Numbered from the stretch's first letter, positions 30,932 to 40,047 are shown. The stretch is DNA of 64,000 nucleotides from an uncultured Clostridia bacterium (GCA_934133005.1 CAKPAI010000002.1:186001-250000), one strand, 5' to 3'. Numbers and translations are program-made. The notes: generated from the sequence alone by a model not told the origin.

Positions 30932-32014
30932 TTATTCAATTATATTTGTTTCACTACTTGTTTCTGGTGCTTTTATTACTACTTTTGCATCAATTGGACA
31001 TATTTGAACATATGTGTTTCCATCATTAACTTTAATTTCATTTCCATTTAAGTCTTTGTATACTGTTCTAGAACTTCTTGCTGTTTTTTCACAAGTAATT
31101 TTTATTGCTTTACCATTGGTTATATAATATCCATCAAGTTTTCCTATATTGCTTAAATTTTGTCTGTCTTTATTTTCTCCGTCATACAAAGTAGAATTTT
31201 GTGCAAATGTTATGATTATATTTTTTGTTGTTATAGCTTCCCCTGTATCCCAGTCTTTTTCTTCTACTCCCTTAGAATATCTTTGATATCTTTTTGTTAA
31301 TTCATTATATTTGTACTCAACTATATTTGATGTAGAATATGGTATTGTTATATCATATGCATCTTGTCCATCTTCCAAATTCACATCATCAGTTACATAT
31401 TTTAATACACTTGAAACTTCTGACGTAGTTCTATATCCTTTACTTTCTGCAAGTTTTCTTAATGAAGATAAACTTGCCTTTACATTATGTGGTGCTGACT
31501 TATCTTTTACTCTCCAGTATGAAGATGTTCCATCATAATATAGTCCATTTATATTATTTATTCCTAGACTTGTTATATCTGATTCAGCTTGTGGACTCCA
31601 TCCAAAATGAACATATATTGCATCATTCTCTAATGCATAATCCAAGAAGTAATGTCTTGCACTTCTTACAGGACCTACAACATCAACATTTTCTGACTTA
31701 AATAAAGCCATAAGTCTGCTTTCTCCACCTTCTACTATAATCTCGTATACCATATATGCAGAATTTAAACCTGCTTGTGGAAGCGCCGATTTATGATTAT
31801 CAATCATAACAGCTACAGGTCTATTATTTCCTTGATAAATCTGAACTTTCTTTTCTACTTTGTGCTCTTCTTTTTCATCATTTTCTATTACTTCATTTCC
31901 TAGAAAAATTGTTTTATTATTATTTTTTGTTAACATTGCATATACTAATGCACCAGCAACAAATATTACCAGTATAATTAGTATTGCTATAAAAATAGTT
32001 GCTTTTTTCTTCAT
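30932..32014 (-). CDS. YerB-type DUF3048 lipoprotein-like protein
   Basis: 360-aa exported protein. It has one N-terminal membrane segment (about residues 6-28, no lipobox Cys), then the DUF3048 N-domain (RPVAVMIDNHKSALPQAGL, YEIIVEGGESRLMALF, GPVRSARHYFLDYA) and a C-terminal DUF3048_C part with NGNTYVQICP. The family is widespread in Gram-positives and its function is not established. Last gene of the minus-strand pdaA...yerB run. Confidence 0.9.
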   Translation of the reverse strand: MKKKATIFIAILIILVIFVAGALVYAMLTKNNNKTIFLGNEVIENDEKEEHKVEKKVQIYQGNNRPVAVMIDNHKSALPQAGLNSAYMVYEIIVEGGESRLMALFKSENVDVVGPVRSARHYFLDYALENDAIYVHFGWSPQAESDITSLGINNINGLYYDGTSSYWRVKDKSAPHNVKASLSSLRKLAESKGYRTTSEVSSVLKYVTDDVNLEDGQDAYDITIPYSTSNIVEYKYNELTKRYQRYSKGVEEKDWDTGEAITTKNIIITFAQNSTLYDGENKDRQNLSNIGKLDGYYITNGKAIKITCEKTARSSRTVYKDLNGNEIKVNDGNTYVQICPIDAKVVIKAPETSSETNIIE

Positions 32015-32036
32015 GCTATTTCTCCTTAAATATTTT

Positions 32037-32786
32037 TTATATTTTGAAAATTGTTAGTCCATAAATCATAATTACAATTAAGACTCCCATGCATATTCCA
32101 AATACAATTTCTGCTTTTGTTCTCATATTTGATTGATACCTATTTCCAACCACTAAAATTGATAACGCCAAAGCTAGTGAGAAAGTTAATATATCTTTAC
32201 TATTTAGCCATATTGCTGTTAGTATTGCAAAAGCTATTGCTGATTGTCCACTTGGAACAAATCCTTCTTTTATTAGCTCTCCTCTTTGTTTCTTTTTTGA
32301 ACAACTTGCTTTAACCGCTACTACTGCTATAATTACCAAAATAATTGCTACAAAAGTTAGATGTATTGGTGATTTTATCATATTTCTAAATACACTATTG
32401 CTTAGTTCCGATAAATTCTCTGCTTTGAAGAATATAAAATATCCAACTATTATGGCATTTATTGCAGATAGTACAACAGCTCCAGCTGCTACATCTTTTG
32501 CAATTTTAGCCTTTGGATGATAAACATCTACAAACAAATCCACAACAGTTTCAATTGCTGTATTTACCATTTCTGCAAACAGTACAAAGAATAATGCGAA
32601 AACTAAGCATAAAAACTGTGATGTATCTAATCCGTAAAATAAACTTAAAACCATAACAACAACAGCTAGTACCAATTGTATTCTAAAATTTCTTTGAGTT
32701 GTTGCTGTATATATAATTCCATTTACGGCATTGTTGCATGCTTCTATGAAATTATCATTTTTCATTTTTTTATTGTCCATCTTCAT
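32037..32786 (-). CDS. DgkA-type undecaprenol/diacylglycerol kinase fused to a degenerate PAP2 domain
   Basis: Residues 10-120 form a three-helix membrane kinase of the DgkA/UdpK family with the catalytic signature AEMVNTAIETVVD (71-83). It probably phosphorylates undecaprenol or diacylglycerol. After a linker come ~85 residues laid out like a PAP2 phosphatase: GFVPSGQSAIAF (176-187) in place of PSGH, and GNRYQSNMRTKAEIVFG (214-230) in place of SR-x5-H. Both catalytic His positions are Gln and Arg, so phosphatase activity is unlikely. The start codon is uncertain, as the SD is weak. It overlaps an operon with ybeY, as in Bacillus. Confidence 0.88.
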   Translation of the reverse strand: MKMDNKKMKNDNFIEACNNAVNGIIYTATTQRNFRIQLVLAVVVMVLSLFYGLDTSQFLCLVFALFFVLFAEMVNTAIETVVDLFVDVYHPKAKIAKDVAAGAVVLSAINAIIVGYFIFFKAENLSELSNSVFRNMIKSPIHLTFVAIILVIIAVVAVKASCSKKKQRGELIKEGFVPSGQSAIAFAILTAIWLNSKDILTFSLALALSILVVGNRYQSNMRTKAEIVFGICMGVLIVIMIYGLTIFKI

Positions 32787-32797
32787 TCTTATAAATA

Positions 32798-33301
32798 TTA
32801 GTCCTCTCTAGTTATGTTTAATTTGTTTAATATATTTTCTTCTTTAGGTCTCATAACTATCTTGTCCTCTTCTTTTATATGGTCATAACCCATAACATGG
32901 TAAAAGCCATGCACTACCATATAAGCCATTTCTCTTGTTGTACTATGGCCATATTCTCTTGCTTGTTCGATCACTCTAGGAACAGATATCATTATATCTC
33001 CTAGTACATCTTTCACATTTCTTTCTTTTCCTTCAATATTTACTTCTTCTACTATTTTGTCTATTTCTGTTTTTTCAAACATCGGAAAAGATAATACGTC
33101 TGTTTCTTTATCAATATTTCTATATTGCTTATTAGTTTTTCTTATAGTTTCTGGATTTGTAAGGATAACATTTAAATATAAATTGGTTTTTTCTAATTTT
33201 TCTACTTCAAAGCAAGTTTTTACTACTTGCTTTATAAGTTTTATATATTCTTCGTTCTCCTCTTCGTCCCAAAACTCTATTTGTACATTGTTTTCTTCCA
33301 T
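32798..33301 (-). CDS. ybeY: Endoribonuclease YbeY
   Basis: Zn-dependent RNase for 16S rRNA maturation and ribosome quality control. The 167-aa product has the metal motif HGFYHVMGYDH near the C-terminus and the PETIRKTNKQYRNIDKETDVLSFP segment. It sits 11 nt upstream of dgkA. In Bacillus ybeY is preceded by phoH and yqfF; here an unrelated unknown gene takes their place. Confidence 0.95.
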   Translation of the reverse strand: MEENNVQIEFWDEEENEEYIKLIKQVVKTCFEVEKLEKTNLYLNVILTNPETIRKTNKQYRNIDKETDVLSFPMFEKTEIDKIVEEVNIEGKERNVKDVLGDIMISVPRVIEQAREYGHSTTREMAYMVVHGFYHVMGYDHIKEEDKIVMRPKEENILNKLNITRED

Positions 33302-33334
33302 TTATACTAAAAAATTTTCAGCTCCTATTCTCTT

Positions 33335-34579
33335 TTAATAGCTAACAGCTCTTGCCATTTCATTCATCTTAAAATTTTCGCTATTAGCTTTTACATATCT
33401 TCCTTCTGATTCATATGTATTTTTTATTCTTTTCATTACTCCAAATTGAACAAGTTTCTCTTTAAAGAATTTTTCGATTCTACAATATTTGTTTGGATTT
33501 TTGTATACGACTTTTAACTCTCTTCTTAAGAATAATATTTCTCTTTCTTTTGAATATTGCATATAATCTTTATTTTTCAATTCATTAATAGTTTTATATT
33601 CATTCCAGAATTTTTTATATTCCTCTTTTTCTTGTGGTTTATCCCAATAAATTTTTGTAGATAGTAATCTTAAATTATAATCTTCTATTATATTTATAAG
33701 AAGACCATAAGCTTTTTCTTGCTTTCTTTTCATCTTTGAATCCATTATTAACATTCTACAATCATCTAATAATTTCTCATAACATTGTTCTGCTACTGCT
33801 AAAGGTAAACTATGTGTGAATAATTTCCTACTTATATTAAGTAAAATCATATTCTTTTCTATAACATCATTTTGATCTAGTTTTCCAACTGTAAATCTTT
33901 CAAAATTCTTATAGTCATCCATTATTTCAGAATAAAGTTTATTTTCTGGTTCTTCTGCAATTTTTATTGGTAGAATGTCTGTAATATATTCTTCTACTGT
34001 ATCAAATATTTTTTCATAAATTTCATTTTTTTCTCTATCAGACATGTTTTCTGCAAGTTTTATTGAATAATTCTTTAATACTTTTTTATATAAAGCTTGC
34101 ATTCTACTTGCATAGAAACTTTCATATCTCTTTTGTAATTTTTCTTTATTTAGTTCTTTCACTGTATCATAATCTAACTGAATTAAAAATATTTGCTTTC
34201 TATATTTATATTCTAGATATTCTACTTCTTTTAAATGTACTACCATATAATATTTTGATAATGCATTTTTTTCAAATTCTGTTGCAATTCCACTTTTTAC
34301 TTTTTTATATACATTATCCATTATATGTTTATCTATTGCTTCTAAATATAAAGAAAATGCATCTTCATACTTTTTCTCTATTTCATCTTTTTTAGTTTCT
34401 TCGTCATTACTTAGACTATCTTCATAGTTCTCATATGCTTTTATAACGTTGTTTCTCTTCATAGAAATTATCATTCCATTAATTCCTATTTTAGTTGGCG
34501 TTAGTAATTTTGTGATAGTATTTGTTATCCTTGTAAAAATTTTCTTCTCTGAATAAACTTTTAGGCTTCTTTCTTCCAT
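33335..34579 (-). CDS. Unknown helical protein in the yqfD-ybeY operon
   Basis: Not recognised. The 414-aa product is very rich in Lys, Glu and Tyr and predicted all-helical, with no signal peptide and no clear transmembrane segment (only GINGMIISM is mildly hydrophobic). There are no Cys/His clusters or nucleotide-binding motifs. It lies where Bacillus has phoH-yqfF, downstream of yqfD. Its SD (GAAAGG) overlaps the stop codon of the frameshifted yqfD tail, which shows tight coupling. Confidence 0.75.
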   Translation of the reverse strand: MEERSLKVYSEKKIFTRITNTITKLLTPTKIGINGMIISMKRNNVIKAYENYEDSLSNDEETKKDEIEKKYEDAFSLYLEAIDKHIMDNVYKKVKSGIATEFEKNALSKYYMVVHLKEVEYLEYKYRKQIFLIQLDYDTVKELNKEKLQKRYESFYASRMQALYKKVLKNYSIKLAENMSDREKNEIYEKIFDTVEEYITDILPIKIAEEPENKLYSEIMDDYKNFERFTVGKLDQNDVIEKNMILLNISRKLFTHSLPLAVAEQCYEKLLDDCRMLIMDSKMKRKQEKAYGLLINIIEDYNLRLLSTKIYWDKPQEKEEYKKFWNEYKTINELKNKDYMQYSKEREILFLRRELKVVYKNPNKYCRIEKFFKEKLVQFGVMKRIKNTYESEGRYVKANSENFKMNEMARAVSY

Positions 34580-34594
34580 ATTATTTCATTCCTT

Positions 34595-35780
34595 TCAAAA
34601 TACTATTTTTTCTTTCGTACCTATATTTTCTAAAACTTCATAGGTTACTTCTACCGTTACAGAATCATTGCTTTCTTTGCACTTTATATACTTTTGAATT
34701 ACCTCATAATCTCCGAGTTAGCTCTTCTTCTATATTTTTTGATGCAATTTCTACTCCAATTTGCTTAGCTTCCTCTATTCCGTAAGTAATTTTCTTTTCT
34801 ATTTTTTCCTTATTGGTTATCTTTATAATATCTATAGGTAAATAAAAATTAGAAAAAATTTTTATTTGCTTTTCCGTTTCTATTGTATCATATTTTTCAA
34901 ATTTTGAAAGGGTTTTAAAGAAATTTATTTGAAAATTATTAAATTTTATTTTATATTTTGTTTCTTCTGCCTTTGTAAATTCTTCTACCACCTGATTAAA
35001 TTTTACCTCTGCCGATTTTGTATACCATACTTTGGCCTGTATTTCTCCACTTGCGTGTACATACCTTGTGCCAGTATATTTTCCCTCCATCCAACCTGCA
35101 ATTAGAATATCTCCTTTTGATACAATGTTTCCTTCCGAAACCTTAGGGATACCAGTTCTTGCAGAAATTTTTACAATTTGAGCAGTCTTATTTGAAACAA
35201 TATTGCAATAATCCTCCTCATTTACTACGTAAGGCTTACTTTCAGCCTCTACTATTTTTACCTCTGCTTTAGTTCCATTTATTTGAATTCCTATCCATGA
35301 TATATCGCTTCTTTTTAATCTTATCTCATTTATTATTGCTTGTGTATCAATATTGAACTTTAATCCTCCTATTTTTAGATTTTTTTCTTCTAATATTTCT
35401 TGTATTTCTTGCTTATCTATTTTACTGATTCCTGTAATTTCTATATTCCATATAAACTGTGAAAGTATAGCAAGTGATACTATTATAAGAAAAATTAATA
35501 TTAAAAAAAACTTTCTTTTTCTGTATCTATTTAATAGAAATGGAATTCCTCTTTTGTTTACTATATTTATCTTGCATCTTGTTTGTTTTGCTATTTTTTT
35601 CATCTTTTTAAAGTCTCTTATGCCAACATTTACATACATTATCGTTGATTTTTCTCTTTTTACATTCCATACAACTATTCCTTCTTTACTGCATTTATTT
35701 ATAAACTTTTCAGTAAAATATCCTTCTATTCTTATTTTCACATATCCCTTAATTTGCTTAAGAAAAACTTTAAAAAACAT
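34595..35780 (-). CDS. yqfD: Sporulation protein YqfD, interrupted by a +1 frameshift at a CGG codon
   Basis: SigE-regulon sporulation protein in B. subtilis, of unknown biochemistry. It has an N-terminal domain, a membrane segment (about residues 91-111) and an extracytoplasmic part. Frame 0 reads to ...EEELT, then CGG AGA TTA TGA, giving 358 aa. Omitting the C of CGG (position 34715) yields ...ELT-GDYEVIQKYIKCKE... down to VTYEVLENIG and a stop at 34595-34597, a family-like ending about 40 residues long. The tail runs into the SD of the next gene, so it belongs to this gene. ATG 35780 has an AAAGGAG SD. Confidence 0.85.
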
Positions 35781-35791
35781 TACTGCTCCTT

Positions 35792-36064
35792 TCAGCCTAT
35801 TTTTTCAAAATCAATTGAATCAATATCTCCTTCTATCATAACGTCATCTGATGTCATATCATTTAGTCTTAAATTAAAACCTGTAATATTTACAATTCCA
35901 ATCCTAGTTTTTATTCTAACAAAAATATCCTGATACTCTAATATTGATTGATAGTTTTCAATAAATAGTTTTTCAAAACCTTGCATTGTCATTTTAGGTT
36001 TTATACTTGAGACCTCTTCTGGAACCTCCAATAATCTGTCTAACTTTCCTTGTTTTTTTCTCAT
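35792..36064 (-). CDS. yqfC: Sporulation protein YqfC
   Basis: 90-aa protein of the YqfC family, with the typical QGFEKLFIENYQSILEY and VRIKTRIGIVNITGFNL segments. It is SigE-controlled in B. subtilis and always found next to yqfD. It starts 7 nt after the pdaA stop and ends 11 nt before yqfD. Confidence 0.92.
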   Translation of the reverse strand: MRKKQGKLDRLLEVPEEVSSIKPKMTMQGFEKLFIENYQSILEYQDIFVRIKTRIGIVNITGFNLRLNDMTSDDVMIEGDIDSIDFEKIG

Positions 36065-36071
36065 ACTCTAT

Positions 36072-36896
36072 TTACCTCACAAAATCGTCTATGCTTCTAA
36101 ATTCATATCCTTCTTCTTTTATTTTCTTAATTACTTCATCTAAAATATTTGCGTTATCCTTTGAAGTTGCATGAAGTAGCATTACTTCTCCATTATGCAA
36201 ATTCTCCATGATTTTACTTTTACCATATTCTTCTCTTCCTTGTTTATTTTCATCCCAGTCGTCATATGCAAAAGACCACATTACAGTCTTATATCCAAGT
36301 GAATTACAATATACCACTGTCTTTTCGCTATATTCTCCCTTTGGTGGTCTTATATATTTCATCTCATAATTAAATTTTTCAAAAACTGCAGTATGAAGAT
36401 CCATTACTTCAGTTTTTATTGTGTCTAAATTGCAACTTGGCATCGACTTATGATTCACAGTGTGGTTGCCAATAATCTGTTTATAATCAATCATTTTTTG
36501 CACAATTTCCGGTGCAGAATTTACATAGTGTGCTGTTATAAAAAACGTTGCTGTAACTTCATTTTGTTTCAATACTTCCAATATTTTTTCTGTATATCCA
36601 GCTTCATACCCTAAGTCAAAAGTTAAATATATATATGGCTTTTCGCTATTTCCCATATATATTTCATTATATTTTTCCATTATGTTTTTATTTTTAGTCC
36701 CAACATCTGGTTGAACATGATTTTTACCTCTTGAAAGCCCCCACTCAATCTTTGAATTACTTAAATTATCAAACTCACTTACAGTACCTGAAGTATCTAC
36801 AATTTTTGTATTTTTTATATTCACATATGAAATTCCAAATACCAATACTGTGACACTCAATACTGTTAAAATTTCACTTATATACTTTTTGACCAT
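36072..36896 (-). CDS. pdaA: Polysaccharide deacetylase, PdaA-type (spore cortex delta-lactam pathway)
   Basis: Removes the N-acetyl group from muramic acid before muramic delta-lactam formation in spore cortex. The 274-aa product has an N-terminal membrane/signal segment (about residues 9-24) and a NodB fold. The fold carries LTFDLGYEAGYT (the PdaA variant of TFDD), the metal-binding IGNHTVNHKSMP, RPPKGEYSE and MLLHATSKDN near the end. First gene of the pdaA-yqfC-yqfD run. SD GAAAGG. Confidence 0.93.
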   Translation of the reverse strand: MVKKYISEILTVLSVTVLVFGISYVNIKNTKIVDTSGTVSEFDNLSNSKIEWGLSRGKNHVQPDVGTKNKNIMEKYNEIYMGNSEKPYIYLTFDLGYEAGYTEKILEVLKQNEVTATFFITAHYVNSAPEIVQKMIDYKQIIGNHTVNHKSMPSCNLDTIKTEVMDLHTAVFEKFNYEMKYIRPPKGEYSEKTVVYCNSLGYKTVMWSFAYDDWDENKQGREEYGKSKIMENLHNGEVMLLHATSKDNANILDEVIKKIKEEGYEFRSIDDFVR

Positions 36897-36990
36897 TTAT
36901 TACATTCCTTTCTTTTTGTTTAATTTTATGAATTTTATATAAGTAATATTCCTTTATCTTATTACAAAATCTTACATTTATTTTCGTATG

Positions 36991-37008
36991 CAGTTCTTTA
37001 TTTAACTG
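36991..37008. promoter_or_regulatory. Candidate LytTR-type site upstream of agrA
   Basis: CAGTT-CTTTATTT-AACTG inverted repeat. Each arm resembles the CAGTTAAG-like core of AgrA sites and it lies about 60 nt before the -35 box. Inference from pattern only. Confidence 0.35.
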
Positions 37009-37051
37009 ATGTTTGCACTTTTCGACATTCTAATTTATTTTATATTTTTTC

Positions 37052-37080
37052 TTGACAAGCATTTTAATTTAGTCTATATT
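37052..37080 (+). promoter_or_regulatory. Promoter of agrA-agrC
   Basis: TTGACA (37052-37057), 17 nt, TATATT (37075-37080). Confidence 0.8.
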
Positions 37081-37121
37081 ATCTGTATTGGAAATTTTTG
37101 GTTATTATAGGAGTTAAGCTA

Positions 37122-37838
37122 ATGATAAATTTCGTTTTATGTGACGATAATATTATGGTGCTGTCTAAGCTTAAAGAAATGTTAAACAGCATATTTTTGA
37201 AATACGATTTTGATGCAACAGTAAAACTTGCAACTAATAGTACAAAAGAACTTATCAAGTTTGTAAATTCCAATAGAATTGATGTTTTATTTATGGATAT
37301 AGATTTGAATACAAAAGAAAATGGTATTGAAATAGCAAAACTTATTAGAAAAAGTAATAAATCTTTATACTTAATTTTTGTTACTGCTCACTTTGAATAC
37401 ATCATTTCTTCTTTTGAATGTAAAACATTCGACTTTATTCAAAAGCCTTTTACTTATGCAAGATTAGAACACACAATATTGCGAATTTTTGATGATATTG
37501 ATGGATTTAATTCAAGATTTATAGATATAAATAATTCTGGACAGATAATAAATCGCGATTCTATCGATTTTATTGAAAAAGATGGTATGAAGGCAATTTA
37601 TAAAACAATTAATGAAAGCTTTGAATCTTACTGTTCTTTTAATCAAATTGAACCCACTTTGCCTCAAAATTTTGTTAGATGTCATAAATCGTTTATAGTC
37701 AATATAAATAATATTCATCATGTTGATTCAAAAAGTAATACTATATTTTTTCAGGATGGGCTAATTGCAAATAATTGCATTGGTCCTAAATATAAAAATA
37801 AATTTATGGGGGTTGTAAAAAATGATAGAAATTTTTAA
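37122..37838 (+). CDS. agrA: AgrA-like LytTR response regulator
   Basis: Transcription regulator activated by phosphorylation from the adjacent kinase. The 238-aa product has a receiver domain with the acidic pair (LCDDN), the phospho-acceptor Asp in VLFMDIDLN, and the Lys of IQKPFTY. It also has a C-terminal LytTR DNA-binding domain (IDFIEKDGMK, NFVRCHKSFIVNINNI). ATG 37122 has an AGGAG SD 9 nt upstream. The kinase start overlaps its end by 17 nt. Confidence 0.92.
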   Translation: MINFVLCDDNIMVLSKLKEMLNSIFLKYDFDATVKLATNSTKELIKFVNSNRIDVLFMDIDLNTKENGIEIAKLIRKSNKSLYLIFVTAHFEYIISSFECKTFDFIQKPFTYARLEHTILRIFDDIDGFNSRFIDINNSGQIINRDSIDFIEKDGMKAIYKTINESFESYCSFNQIEPTLPQNFVRCHKSFIVNINNIHHVDSKSNTIFFQDGLIANNCIGPKYKNKFMGVVKNDRNF

Positions 37839-39174
37839 TAATATTTGGAATACGTTAACTACCGAGAATGAACTTATTGTAAACATTATGTTTATTCCAT
37901 TATCCTTTGTGGAAGCTTTTGTTGATATGATTTTATTTTGTTCAATTTTAAAAATCGAGCCTTCGAAGAAACAGAAAATTACATATATAGTAATTGCTGC
38001 TTCTTTAGGTATGCTCTGTACATTTCTTATTCCTAAACCTTACAGTAATATTTTAACACTTCTTGGACTACCAATTGCAATAAAATATATTTTTAAAATC
38101 AATATTTTCAGAAGTTTTCTTGCTGAATTTATTCCAGTTGCACTAATTACTACTTTTGAAATGTTTTTATCGAAATTATTTTTTATAGGATTTGATTTAG
38201 ATTATTTTTCATGTGCCAATATCCCACTTTATAGATTTTTAATCAATGCAATAATATATTTAACCTTATTTCTACTATCTTTAATAGTAAAAAATACTAA
38301 TTTTTCTATAAAGTTCTTTAGTAATATTAACAAAACAAATAAATATTTACTATTCGCTAATATTTTACTTGCTTTTGTTGTAATATTTATGCAAATGTAT
38401 TTAATAGGTTACTATAATAATTTATTTCCTGCTCATATTATTTTCTTTAATATTTTGTTTTTGCTAGTATATTCATTATTAAGTGTATTTAGCTTAATGA
38501 AAACGATGAACTTAGCTCAAACATCAGAAACCCTTGAACAGGAAAAACTTACTAATAAAACACTCCAAATATTACATGATAGCACCAGAGCATTTAAGCA
38601 TGACTTTTCAAATATCATGGCTGGAATCGCCGGATATATTGAAACAAATGATATGCCTGGCTTAAAGAAATATTATTCTCAGCTTTTGCAAGATTGCAAT
38701 CAAATAAGCAATTTAAGTTCATTAAGTCCTGACGCGATAAACAATCCTGCTGTTTATTCTGTTCTTGCAAATAAATATTATAAAGCAGATAATTTAGATA
38801 TTAAAATTTCATTAGAATGTTTTATTGATTTTGACAAACTTAACATGCAAATTTATGAATTTACTAGAATTCTTGGTATACTAATGGATAATGCAATTGA
38901 AGCAGCTTCTGAATGTGACGAAAAACTTATAAACGTTATTATAAGAAATGATGTTGTCCAAAATAGACAACTTCTTGTAATAGAAAACACTTATAAAGAT
39001 AAATGTATTAACTTAGATAAAATTTATGAGAAAGGTTTTTCTACTAAGAAAAACAATACTGGTCTTGGTTTATGGGAAGTCAATAAAATTATAAAACGCC
39101 GTTCTAATTTAGCAAGATTTACTTCTAAAGATTCAAAATTCTTTAGGCAACAAATAGAAATATATAAAAGATGA
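37822..39174 (+). CDS. agrC: AgrC-like sensor histidine kinase (GHKL)
   Basis: Membrane receptor for the cyclic peptide. The 450-aa product has about six hydrophobic helices (residues 15-225), a coiled segment (TLEQEKLTNKTLQ), the phospho-accepting His in RAFKHDFSNIMAGIAGY, the N box MDNAIEAASE and the G box NTGLGLWEVNKII. It overlaps agrA and has a GGGGG SD. Its stop codon lies in the terminator stem. Confidence 0.92.
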   Translation: MIEIFNNIWNTLTTENELIVNIMFIPLSFVEAFVDMILFCSILKIEPSKKQKITYIVIAASLGMLCTFLIPKPYSNILTLLGLPIAIKYIFKINIFRSFLAEFIPVALITTFEMFLSKLFFIGFDLDYFSCANIPLYRFLINAIIYLTLFLLSLIVKNTNFSIKFFSNINKTNKYLLFANILLAFVVIFMQMYLIGYYNNLFPAHIIFFNILFLLVYSLLSVFSLMKTMNLAQTSETLEQEKLTNKTLQILHDSTRAFKHDFSNIMAGIAGYIETNDMPGLKKYYSQLLQDCNQISNLSSLSPDAINNPAVYSVLANKYYKADNLDIKISLECFIDFDKLNMQIYEFTRILGILMDNAIEAASECDEKLINVIIRNDVVQNRQLLVIENTYKDKCINLDKIYEKGFSTKKNNTGLGLWEVNKIIKRRSNLARFTSKDSKFFRQQIEIYKR

Positions 39175-39201
39175 GAGAATAACTTTATCTCTCATCTTTT
39201 T
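39166..39201. terminator. Terminator overlapping the agrC stop
   Basis: AAAAGATGAGAGA / TCTCTCATCTTTT hairpin with a T-run; the agrC TGA is inside the left arm. Confidence 0.8.
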
Positions 39202-39241
39202 GAATTGTTATTTTGTTATCTTATAGGAATTTTTTATGTAA

Positions 39242-39361
39242 CTAATCTTTTTTAATTAGTGAAGCTGGCATCTTTGGTTGATGAAACATTCCCCATATAA
39301 TGCAAGCTGTATTGCTTGACTTTGCATATTTTTCTGCAATTTTAGCTAATAATTTTAACAT
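39242..39361 (-). CDS. agrD: AgrD-type cyclic lactone autoinducer precursor (39 aa)
   Basis: Precursor of a quorum-sensing peptide. It has an amphipathic leader (MLKLLAKIAEKYAKSS), the core NTAC-IIWGMF and the C-terminal recognition part HQPKMPASLIKKD. The HQPxxP block aligns with the clostridial/staphylococcal (D/H)(E/Q)PxxP that follows the AgrB cut site. That predicts a thiolactone from Cys20 to Phe26. SD AAGGAGG lies before ATG 39361; a longer in-frame reading upstream has no SD. It is encoded 62 nt downstream of agrB on the same strand. Confidence 0.92.
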   Translation of the reverse strand: MLKLLAKIAEKYAKSSNTACIIWGMFHQPKMPASLIKKD

Positions 39362-39423
39362 AATTTTATCCTCCTTAGTTTTTCTTTTATATAATAAAGC
39401 ATTGCCGGCTAATGCTTGTATTA

Positions 39424-40047
39424 TCAAATTAATTCCTGTTTTAAATATGTTCTATAGCCATATTCATTTTTAGTTATTTTATAAGCAAGTTGTGTTATAC
39501 ATAAAGTTTCAATTAGTACGTTAAATATCAGTATATTTGATAAAGTATTATTCTTTATAATTAGTCCTACAATTAAGGTTAGTGTTGCAAATAGATATGA
39601 TAAATTTTTCTTTATCCTTCTATCTTTTTTTCTTAATATTGGTAAATTCATTGTATCCGCTGGTGCATATTTTGTTATCATTGTAGTTGATAATATCCAT
39701 ATAGCTCCAACACTTAAGAATTTTAACCATTCAGGCTGAAATACTATGTTTTTACTTATAAATACATTCCCATAATAGATTAAAAGTGTTCCTATAGTGC
39801 ATCCAATATTAGTTTTTAAGTGAAATCCTCCAGCTACTATTTTATATGGTAACATTGATATATATGCAAATATAACAAGTGGTGCAATTTTAAATATTGC
39901 TGCTAGTGCAAATAATAATATAAGTTTTGGTATTTCTCCAATTATTAATTGCAAACCATAATTTATAACTTCTGCTCTTTCGTCATTTATATCTGGTATT
40001 TGCTCTCTCATTTTTCTTGTTATACTATTGCATATTTTTTCTATCAT
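39424..40047 (-). CDS. agrB: AgrB-type accessory gene regulator protease
   Basis: Membrane cysteine protease that trims and cyclises AgrD. The 207-aa product has about six hydrophobic segments and the catalytic pair in AGGFHLKTNIGC, His and Cys seven residues apart as in S. aureus (H77/C84). ATG 40047 has an AGAGAGG SD; the ATG six codons upstream is weaker. Order agrB-agrD, facing agrA-agrC. Confidence 0.93.
   Translation of the reverse strand: MIEKICNSITRKMREQIPDINDERAEVINYGLQLIIGEIPKLILLFALAAIFKIAPLVIFAYISMLPYKIVAGGFHLKTNIGCTIGTLLIYYGNVFISKNIVFQPEWLKFLSVGAIWILSTTMITKYAPADTMNLPILRKKDRRIKKNLSYLFATLTLIVGLIIKNNTLSNILIFNVLIETLCITQLAYKITKNEYGYRTYLKQELI

Noticed and set aside
34700..34720. prfB-like programmed frameshift on TTA-TGA in yqfD
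   Set aside because: Shifting at TGA itself would give ...RRL-EVIQ and use a poor re-pairing (TTA to TAT). Shifting three codons earlier at CGG gives the better protein and matches the bofA site.
39242..39427. Longer 61-aa reading of agrD
   Set aside because: The upstream in-frame start has no SD, while ATG 39361 has AAGGAGG and gives a standard AgrD length.
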